DNA of 64,000 nucleotides. It comes from a virus. Below the pieces are notes generated by a model. It was not told where the DNA came from, ran no database searches, and was given only the letters and a program-made list of their open reading frames with translations. Shown in pieces: positions 58,049 through 64,000 of this stretch. Both the position numbers and the translations under genes were made by a program. How positions within the stretch are numbered: position 1 is the stretch's first letter; the number at the start of each line of letters is the position of its first letter. The stretch lies in IMG/VR virus record IMGVR_UViG_3300023202_000068, positions 89,540-153,539 of that record; one strand, 5' to 3'.

Positions 58049-59752
58049 TTAACCTTCGCAAGCCTTGCAATTATCTTCTTCTTTATCTGCTGTAATACCA
58101 GGCATGGTTCTTACATAGTAGAGAGATTTAAGTCTTTGTTGTTCAAAGGCGTGTTTATGTACCTCATGAATCCAAGACTCCTCTTCATTAGCGTCGAAGA
58201 ATAGATTGAGTGACTGACCTTGACATATCCACTTCTGTCTTTGCTCTGCTAGGTCGATAAGAGTTTTTTGATTAATCTCATACGCAGTTTTAAATACATC
58301 TTTTTCTTCATCACTTAAAAAGTCTAGATGCTGAACGGAACCTTTATTGTAAGATATTGAGTCCATAGTTGCATCGTTGTACTTATTACGCTCTTTCATT
58401 ATCTTGAGTAAAACGGGATTGATTCTTTCTACAGCGCCAACCTTGGCAAGCTTTTGTGTATACACGTTTGCTATGACTGGCTCAATACCTTGACTTACAG
58501 CACCAGCTATAAAAGCAGATGAAGTATTCGGAGCAACGGCTAGTAGGTGTGTGTTTCTCATGCCAGTGCCTTTGCACCAGTCGGGCTCACCAAGTTCTTT
58601 AGCCATCCATTGTGAAGCTTTTACAGCTTCTTCTTTTACATGTTTAAAGATTTGAGTATTAGCCATTCTCGCATCAAAGCTATCCATAGAAAAGCCCTTG
58701 CTTTGAAGGTATGTGTGAAAGCCCAGTACACCTAAGCCAAGTGCCCTTGATTTTTTTGCAGAGGCAACTACACGCTCAATACCTTTAATATCCTTACCTC
58801 TTTGTAGGAGTTCTTCATTAACACAGTCTAAAAATACAATAGCATCCTGTACTGCATTAGTATCCTTCCACTCATCAAACTTGGCTGCATTCATTGAACA
58901 CAGTACACAAGCTAGTGTGTAGTCAGAATCAGTGTGTTGAAAAATCTCAGTACACAAGTTTGACTGCTTAGTAGATAGTCCAAGCTTTTCATACTGGGGA
59001 GGGTCTTGCCTTCTAGCATTGTCTATAAAGATAATGTAGGGTTTACCCTTTTTAGCTCTCCACGTGAGTATAGTCTTATACCTAGACCAGGCGTCTTGAT
59101 CACCTTTTTTAAGAGCATCCCTAACAGAATCATCGCAAATTACACCTAGGTGTAGCTTTTCATATTTTTCCATCATAGGTAAGACTTCCATCAGATCTTT
59201 TTGCCAGAAGTCGATATATATAGCCGTAGAGCCCCTTCGAAGCCCACCTTGATTTACTTTATTCTGTGAGTCCCAGTATTTGAATACCCAATGACCTGTA
59301 GGGTTTGTATGTCCACCGCCAGCTATAGGTTCATAGCCGCCACGAAGGTCTAAGAAAGCAGCGGTTCCAAAGCCATACTTTGAGAGCATTTCAATTTCGT
59401 GACCAGTGTAAGATATATCCCACATAGTATCGTCAACATAGCTTGCGGAGCAGCTAACGGGAAGTCCACGATCTGTACCTAGGTTACCCATTACAGGCGT
59501 ACTAGCTGCTAGCCAGCCTTTCCAGAATAGACTGAAAAACTTATTCTCCCACTTCTTTCTGTCTTTAGGCATGTGAGCTGCTGCAGTCTTTGCCATTAGC
59601 CTATAACGCTCACGAGGATTTTTATCTAATAAGTAAGACTCTTTAAGCATGGCGTAAGACATCCAGTTCATCCAATCTGGTGCCTGCCCCTCTGCCTGTA
59701 GTTTTTTTAGTTCTTGTTTAATCTTATCCTTTTCTGGACTTTTATTACTCAT
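58049..59752 (-). CDS. nrdA: Ribonucleotide reductase class I, large (alpha) subunit
   Basis: The start is ATG 59752 after GGAGAGG; an in-frame ATG at 59764 lacks a ribosome site. The 567 residues carry all active-site parts: PVSCSASY (redox cysteine), SNLCTEI (thiyl cysteine and glutamate), CVLCSMN (second redox cysteine), and SLYYVRT (paired tyrosines for radical transfer). The C-terminal NCKACEG gives the shuttle cysteines. It is shorter than E. coli NrdA (761), having lost the N-terminal ATP-cone, so overall activity would not be inhibited by dATP through that site. It reduces NDPs together with NrdB encoded upstream. Confidence 0.93.
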   Translation of the reverse strand: MSNKSPEKDKIKQELKKLQAEGQAPDWMNWMSYAMLKESYLLDKNPRERYRLMAKTAAAHMPKDRKKWENKFFSLFWKGWLAASTPVMGNLGTDRGLPVSCSASYVDDTMWDISYTGHEIEMLSKYGFGTAAFLDLRGGYEPIAGGGHTNPTGHWVFKYWDSQNKVNQGGLRRGSTAIYIDFWQKDLMEVLPMMEKYEKLHLGVICDDSVRDALKKGDQDAWSRYKTILTWRAKKGKPYIIFIDNARRQDPPQYEKLGLSTKQSNLCTEIFQHTDSDYTLACVLCSMNAAKFDEWKDTNAVQDAIVFLDCVNEELLQRGKDIKGIERVVASAKKSRALGLGVLGFHTYLQSKGFSMDSFDARMANTQIFKHVKEEAVKASQWMAKELGEPDWCKGTGMRNTHLLAVAPNTSSAFIAGAVSQGIEPVIANVYTQKLAKVGAVERINPVLLKIMKERNKYNDATMDSISYNKGSVQHLDFLSDEEKDVFKTAYEINQKTLIDLAEQRQKWICQGQSLNLFFDANEEESWIHEVHKHAFEQQRLKSLYYVRTMPGITADKEEDNCKACEG

Positions 59753-60062
59753 TACCCTCTCCATAACTATCTTTTTTAGATAAATTTTCTGATGCCCACA
59801 ATGCTTGTAAATTGCTATAGTGACAAGCCTTGTTTAAATCTTTTTTGTTTTTTAAATCAAATTTATTTAAAGGCTTAATATGGTCTATATGCCAGTCAAT
59901 GGAATCTTCTATTAAAGATTTTCGATTTATATTATAATATTTTTTTCTATATGCAGATTTACATTTTTTACATTGAGATACTAACCCATCCTTTTGGGCT
60001 TTACTTTTGTGAAACTCTGAGGTATTTTTGGTTACCCCACACCCTGTACAGTACTTTACCAT
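59745..60062 (-). CDS. Small HNH endonuclease between nrdB and nrdA
   Basis: The 105 residues start with a zinc finger-like part (KYCTGCGVTKNTSEFHKSKA, QCKKCKSAYRKKYY) and continue with an HNH core (WHIDHIKPLNKFD, ACHYSNLQALWASENLSK). Such short zinc-plus-HNH proteins are common free-standing nucleases in phages. It overlaps nrdB by seven bases and nrdA by eight, replacing what should be a simple nrdB-nrdA junction. This suggests a homing insertion that has been fitted to the operon. Confidence 0.82.
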   Translation of the reverse strand: MVKYCTGCGVTKNTSEFHKSKAQKDGLVSQCKKCKSAYRKKYYNINRKSLIEDSIDWHIDHIKPLNKFDLKNKKDLNKACHYSNLQALWASENLSKKDSYGEGNE

Positions 60063-61024
60063 TTTTTAATCTTGTCAAATGACCAATTATTATTATAACT
60101 TGTTGGATTCCTGTCGAAGAAATCAGTCATTTCAATCTGGTTAATTCTTTTATAGAACCACCTAGCGATTGGATTATAGGTTACTTCATAGATTGGGCTA
60201 AGTCCAATGTCTTTAAGTTTTTTGTTAATTCTACTTTGTACAAAATTCTTAAGTTGCGTATCAGTAATACCCTCTATCCTACCCCTAGCAAAGATATTAT
60301 CAATAATCTTTTCCTCAAGCTTGTAGCACTCTTTTGCGACCTTAATGATTTCTTTTTTTAAAGACTTAACGTCAACTTTATATTCTTTGCAAAACTGGTT
60401 AAATAACCACGAGTCTGCTTCGGCATGTAGGGCTTCGTCTCTTACTGAATATGATAGTCCAGTAAATACATTCTTTAACTTATTCTTAGGTGGGTTTTGA
60501 AAACTCATTAGGAAGGCGAATGAAGAATATAAGACAACACCTTCTATAAAAGAAAAAGTCGCTAAAGATAGGGCTAGGTTTTCATTACCTGGTTTGTTCC
60601 CAAGCTCTAATTTTTCTTCAATGAAGTCCATACGCTTCTTCATTGCTGGGTCATCCATGAAAGACAAGTAGAACTCTTTATTAGAAAGATTTAGTGCATC
60701 ATTTAACTTGTCATAAAACAGTGCGTGCTCAACTTCCATAGCGGCAAAAACTTCTGCCATCATTCTAACTTCAGGTTTTGGGAAGTTTTTATAGACAACG
60801 TCCAACCAGTAGTTGGCAACATGTACTTCATATGTTGTAAATAGCTTCAGCACGGTGTTAATACCATGCTTTTCAGACTCTGAGAATTCAGTATTATACT
60901 GCATCAGGTCTGAGTCTACTTCAATTTGACTGTGTGTCCAGTGGTGATCATTTTGAGCCTTAGCATATTTATATGCTTCATCGTACTCAAAAGGACGAAA
61001 ATTAGGTCGCTTGTCCTTGAGCAT
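60056..61024 (-). CDS. nrdB: Ribonucleotide reductase class I, small (beta) subunit
   Basis: The 322 residues are helical with the di-metal ligands E66 (TTYEVHVANYW), E97 and H100 (AAMEVEHALFY), E161 (FSFIEGVV), E197 and H200 (RDEALHAE). The radical tyrosine Y104 sits four residues after H100, as Y122 follows H118 in E. coli. E66 replaces the usual aspartate D84. The C-terminus (NNNWSFDKIKKW) would dock on NrdA. It generates the tyrosyl radical needed by NrdA. ATG 61024 follows AGGAGG closely. Confidence 0.92.
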   Translation of the reverse strand: MLKDKRPNFRPFEYDEAYKYAKAQNDHHWTHSQIEVDSDLMQYNTEFSESEKHGINTVLKLFTTYEVHVANYWLDVVYKNFPKPEVRMMAEVFAAMEVEHALFYDKLNDALNLSNKEFYLSFMDDPAMKKRMDFIEEKLELGNKPGNENLALSLATFSFIEGVVLYSSFAFLMSFQNPPKNKLKNVFTGLSYSVRDEALHAEADSWLFNQFCKEYKVDVKSLKKEIIKVAKECYKLEEKIIDNIFARGRIEGITDTQLKNFVQSRINKKLKDIGLSPIYEVTYNPIARWFYKRINQIEMTDFFDRNPTSYNNNWSFDKIKKW

Positions 61025-61033
61025 TACCCCTCC

Positions 61034-61852
61034 TTAAAATTTAAAAATACGTCTAGATACTAACACAGATATAAAAAGCAATAGAACACGAAAACCTGCT
61101 CTACCGTACATTTTGTACCTTTCTACTTCTGATACACTTTCGTTTTTACCAGAAGCCTGTTCTTCCTTTAGTTTTATTAATTTTTCTAGGAGTGCTTGTT
61201 TCTCAATAGAAACGCGAGAGTAATTTCGAGGCCAGTCTTTTTTCTGATAGTAAGCCATTTGATCTTCTTTAGTCCTGACTTGCTCTTCAATTAATGAAAT
61301 TTGTTGAGCGATAGACGCATTCTCAGAAATAGTGCGCGTACCGATATCCAGGGTTTGTGAAGTAATTACAAAAAGCATTAGCGTAAAAATTCCTACTCGT
61401 AACATCGAAACCCACGCTAGTTCAAGTTTCGACTTCGTTTGATAAGCACTCAAGAAAATGAAGCACACCTCAGTCAGTATAGCTTTAACATACGTCTTTG
61501 TTGTAATAATTCCATCTAAAGCGTAAAATGCCAAAGCCTCACTAACCAAAAAACCAGTTATTGTCGCCAATAACAAAAAGTATAGCGTATACTTATAGTT
61601 AGATAGGATGAGCTTCTTGATAGCACGACTGATTTTCTTCTTATGCCATCTCTCTAAAGATTGTGGGTTTAGTGCTGTATATGCAGAGAACGTACTATCG
61701 TTTAAAATGAGTTGAACAAGTTTATTTAATTTATCTAAAAAAGATAACTCTTCTTCTTCAACATCTACCTCTGCAGCCTGATATTGGGAGCGCATACTTT
61801 GTATTTGCTCTAGAATAAGTTTACCGTTTTCTACTTTTTCTTTTTCGCTCAT
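61034..61852 (-). CDS. Multi-pass membrane protein with a coiled coil
   Basis: The 272 residues have an acidic N-terminal part (VDVEEEELSFLDKL), basic helix (RWHKKKISRAIKKLI), three hydrophobic helices at about 88-110, 123-140 and 150-166, then a long coiled coil (ISLIEEQVRTKEDQMAYYQ), and a last hydrophobic helix with RRIFKF at the end. No family is recognised. It could anchor replication proteins at the membrane or disturb the host envelope. It overlaps the upstream HNH gene by 32 bases. Confidence 0.68.
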   Translation of the reverse strand: MSEKEKVENGKLILEQIQSMRSQYQAAEVDVEEEELSFLDKLNKLVQLILNDSTFSAYTALNPQSLERWHKKKISRAIKKLILSNYKYTLYFLLLATITGFLVSEALAFYALDGIITTKTYVKAILTEVCFIFLSAYQTKSKLELAWVSMLRVGIFTLMLFVITSQTLDIGTRTISENASIAQQISLIEEQVRTKEDQMAYYQKKDWPRNYSRVSIEKQALLEKLIKLKEEQASGKNESVSEVERYKMYGRAGFRVLLLFISVLVSRRIFKF

Positions 61853-62414
61853 TTTTCTTTCGCTCTTTTTCAGCTACATACTCAGTGTATGAGATCTTAA
61901 GTTCATCCATCATCTTATCTATCTGCTCACCTGTGTGATCTTTTAAGTTTACCACTTTGGCTAGCTCACGTCTAATATAGTTTTCTTCGTCAGTTTTCTT
62001 CTTGTGGCAACTGTGATTGCCGTCGTTGTACTTCATAGGTGTTGAGCATAAGATTTGAAGATTTTCCTTTTTACAAAAAATATTGCGTGAAATAATAGAA
62101 ACCCACTCATGGAAAATCATTTTAGATTCAGTCTCCCATAGAGGGACAACTGTATCAATGTGATCTACCTGAACCCACTTTTGTGGAAACAGTTCTTTAC
62201 AAGCAGCGCATCTATATCTCACTTGAGGACGCTTACCTGGTGTACCGTCTTTTTTCAAAGCCGGTGGTAGCTCAACACGGGCTGCCTGCATAGTTTCTCG
62301 CATTTGTGGTGAAAGCCTGAAGGCCTTTCTTAAAGCACCCTTAATGCGTCCACGCTCTTCTACCCATCTACCATTTTCATCGTAGAGAGGTTTGTCTTTT
62401 TTCTTAGATGCCAT
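61821..62414 (-). CDS. HNH endonuclease-like protein
   Basis: The start is ATG 62414, overlapping the previous gene; a TTG at 62435 is possible. The 197 residues are basic, with KALRKAFRLSPQM-type helix, then YRCAACKELFP, KWVQVDHIDTVVP, and KENLQILCSTPMKYNDGNH, CHKKKT, an HNH core with two CxxC-type pairs. The C-terminus is strongly basic (KERKKNERKRKSRKR). It may be a homing nuclease or a phage DNA-processing enzyme. Unlike the other endonuclease genes it is well embedded among overlapping genes, so a resident function is possible. Confidence 0.78.
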   Translation of the reverse strand: MASKKKDKPLYDENGRWVEERGRIKGALRKAFRLSPQMRETMQAARVELPPALKKDGTPGKRPQVRYRCAACKELFPQKWVQVDHIDTVVPLWETESKMIFHEWVSIISRNIFCKKENLQILCSTPMKYNDGNHSCHKKKTDEENYIRRELAKVVNLKDHTGEQIDKMMDELKISYTEYVAEKERKKNERKRKSRKR

Positions 62415-62697
62415 CGACTTCTTTAAGCTCTTCAATTCGGATATTGATGTAGGCTAGTTTTTCCTTAAGAGCCTTGATTGCATCGTTATACGGCTTAGCC
62501 AACTCACGTGCTCTCTCTTGTGCTTCCTGAAGACCTTCGTCCTCTTTTTTACCTAACTCAGCCTCTTCACGGTACTTAGCGTAAATCAATAGGTTTTGAT
62601 CTAAAGATTCCTTACCAGAACCCTGGAGTGAATCTACAAATTCAGGATATTCCTTTTCCACTTTAGTCTTCAAGGCTTCTTTTTTATCGTTGTTCAT
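62404..62697 (-). CDS. Hypothetical helical protein
   Basis: The 97 residues are charged and helical (KKEALKTKVEKEYPEFVDSL, then ALKEKLAYINIRIEELKEVD), with heptad character in the last part. No family is recognised. It overlaps both neighbours by a few bases, which supports the frame. Confidence 0.65.
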   Translation of the reverse strand: MNNDKKEALKTKVEKEYPEFVDSLQGSGKESLDQNLLIYAKYREEAELGKKEDEGLQEAQERARELAKPYNDAIKALKEKLAYINIRIEELKEVDGI

Positions 62698-63044
62698 TTC
62701 TTCTCCGTTTGTTTGAGGTCAAATTTTGGCATTTTTTTAAGACAATCTTTGCTATATAGGTGTGATATCGTAGCTTCAATTAAGCAAAAGTTTGCAGCTT
62801 CATATGTAGATATTTCACGATGGCTATTGTTAAAGGCCTTTGGAAAACCCTGGTCTTTAAAAAGCTGAATACCACTTTCCTTAATAGCATCAAAGTCGCC
62901 TTTATCAAGCTTCATCGGTGTTGTGCTTAGGTGCATATACTTGTCAAACAAGAGCAGAAGGGCCTTCTTCTTACCCTCAGGCAACATGTTGTGTATTTCC
63001 CTAAAGAACTGGTTGATCTCTTGTTCCAAATCGTCTTTCAACAT
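62694..63044 (-). CDS. Hypothetical helical protein
   Basis: The 116 residues begin LKDDLEQEINQFFREIHNM and PEGKKKALLLLFDKYMHL, then have an acidic and aromatic middle and a cysteine-bearing C-terminal helix (NFCLIEATISHLYSKDCLKK). No family is recognised. It lies directly after the SbcC-like gene with a 14-base gap that holds AAGG, and overlaps the next gene by four bases. Confidence 0.65.
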   Translation of the reverse strand: MLKDDLEQEINQFFREIHNMLPEGKKKALLLLFDKYMHLSTTPMKLDKGDFDAIKESGIQLFKDQGFPKAFNNSHREISTYEAANFCLIEATISHLYSKDCLKKMPKFDLKQTEKK

Positions 63045-63058
63045 CCCTGCATACCTTC

Positions 63059-64000
63059 CTAAATTATAGTACTTGTTTCTCCTGATCTTACGACTGTAAC
63101 AACATCGCCGACCATTTCTTTAAGCTCCGTACTGTGATCTACCATAATAATCTTCTTATTTGTATCAATTTGCTTTAAAATCTCTAAACAATTCTCTCTA
63201 CACACAGAGTCAAGTCCATCAAAGGGCTCATCTATAATGTAGAAGTTAGCACCTTTACCAGCACGTGTTTCTATCACATCAATAACTGCTAAGTCAACGG
63301 CTAAATCAATGGCAGTGCGCTCACCGCCAGATAGTGACTTGATAGGTATAGACTCTCCATCTAGGTTAAGAATACCTGTCACTTCATCTTTAAGACTACC
63401 GTCTTTATTTTCTTTGCAGCCTTCAAAATATATTGTAGCACTAGACATGTTAGGAATGCCAGATAAAATTTCAGTTGCCATATCTCCAATAAGATCTAGG
63501 GTTTCTTGAAACGTCTGAAGTGTGTATGTTGTAATAAGTCTACGGGTCTCATCAGCTACATTAATTTTCTGCTTTAGCTTTATCTGCTGCTTCTTAGCGT
63601 CGTTAATAGAAGCGGTTTTTTCTTGAACAAGCTCTGCCAGTCTTGAAATCTCTCTGTTGTAAACTTGTAAGTTTTTCTTATAACTTTCATATTCGTGATT
63701 CTTTGTGTTATATTGAAGCTTGACCTCACTATGGAGCTGGGTCTGCCTAGCAATATCACCGTCATACATAGACCTAATCGCCGACTGCTTTTTGTTGTAT
63801 TCCTTCAGTTCTTCCGCATACTTAGCAATTTGCAAATTGTGAAGCTCTTGTTCTTTAGCCTGTTCAGACTGAATTTGCTCATCGTAATACTCGACCTTTT
63901 GCTTGGCCTCTACATACATAGTCTGAAGTCTTTTTGCGTTAGACACGACCGACTCTTGATTATCAAGTTTATTCTTAATATCTAAAGCTTGGGTTGTTAG
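63059..64000 (-). CDS. SbcC/Rad50/gp46-type recombination ATPase, C-terminal part
   Basis: The frame stays open to the window edge, so the N-terminal half and the Walker A site lie outside. The visible part has the second coiled-coil arm (residues up to about 190 of the fragment) and the ATPase C-lobe: signature SLSGGERTAIDLAVDLAV, Walker B FYIIDEPFDGLDS, and H-loop MVDHSTE. With its nuclease partner (SbcD or T4 gp47, presumably encoded nearby) it would resect DNA ends for recombination-dependent replication. No zinc hook is visible in this part. Confidence 0.87.
   Translation of the reverse strand, partial: LTTQALDIKNKLDNQESVVSNAKRLQTMYVEAKQKVEYYDEQIQSEQAKEQELHNLQIAKYAEELKEYNKKQSAIRSMYDGDIARQTQLHSEVKLQYNTKNHEYESYKKNLQVYNREISRLAELVQEKTASINDAKKQQIKLKQKINVADETRRLITTYTLQTFQETLDLIGDMATEILSGIPNMSSATIYFEGCKENKDGSLKDEVTGILNLDGESIPIKSLSGGERTAIDLAVDLAVIDVIETRAGKGANFYIIDEPFDGLDSVCRENCLEILKQIDTNKKIIMVDHSTELKEMVGDVVTVVRSGETSTII

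Overview
The window is a piece of a large, AT-rich, tailed double-stranded DNA phage of contractile-tail (myovirus-like) type. The evidence is a LysM/gp25-type baseplate protein, a giant baseplate J-type protein, a tail-fibre cluster, and T4-like replication genes (UvsX-type recombinase, gp32-type SSB, DnaB-like helicase) combined with a bacterial-type DNA polymerase III alpha chain. A lipoprotein with a clear lipobox and several exported or membrane proteins suggest a Gram-negative host, but nothing here names it. Head, terminase, sheath and portal genes are absent, so the genome continues beyond both edges; the first and last genes are cut by the window. No tRNA, CRISPR array or insertion sequence was seen. 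No gene-free stretch exceeds about 130 bases.

Layout. (1) 1-7.3 kb, + strand: a compact block of overlapping genes, rich in GTG/TTG starts. It carries nucleic-acid end-repair and phosphate-handling enzymes (PseT-like 3'-phosphatase, RNA ligase 1, two metallophosphoesterases, a CYTH/triphosphate tunnel enzyme), a 2OG-Fe(II) oxygenase-like protein, a small MscS-beta-like membrane protein, dTMP kinase, MazG and an HNH endonuclease. One conserved small gene is interrupted by TGA at 3727. (2) 7.3-35 kb, + strand: virion genes, from a coiled-coil protein through baseplate to about a dozen fibre/receptor-binding genes, including three paralogous receptor-binding-type proteins. The block is interrupted at 8.6-9.9 kb by a minus-strand island of five small genes, one of which resembles the Ogr/Delta zinc-finger late activators. 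(3) 35-64 kb, minus strand: thymidylate synthase, a PLP aminotransferase, ClpP-like protease, primase, helicase, DUF932 protein, UvsX, Fis-type HTH protein, gp32-like SSB, an exported subtilisin-like protease, Pol III alpha, DnaQ-type exonuclease, a T5 A1-like phosphoesterase, NrdA/NrdB, and the C-terminal half of an SbcC/gp46-like ATPase.

How they work together. The minus-strand block makes DNA: NrdAB, thymidylate synthase, dTMP kinase and MazG supply and clean dNTPs; primase, helicase, Pol III alpha, exonuclease and SSB replicate; UvsX, a UvsY-like candidate and SbcC process and recombine ends. The left block probably repairs RNA ends. The middle block builds the tail tip. Transcription appears to use extended -10 promoters sharing the core GTGGTATAT on both strands, some ordinary sigma70-type promoters, and hairpin terminators. 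At both convergent junctions the terminator lies inside the 3' coding end of the opposing gene. Homing-type endonucleases sit at 5.3, 53.2, 59.7 and possibly 61.8 kb.
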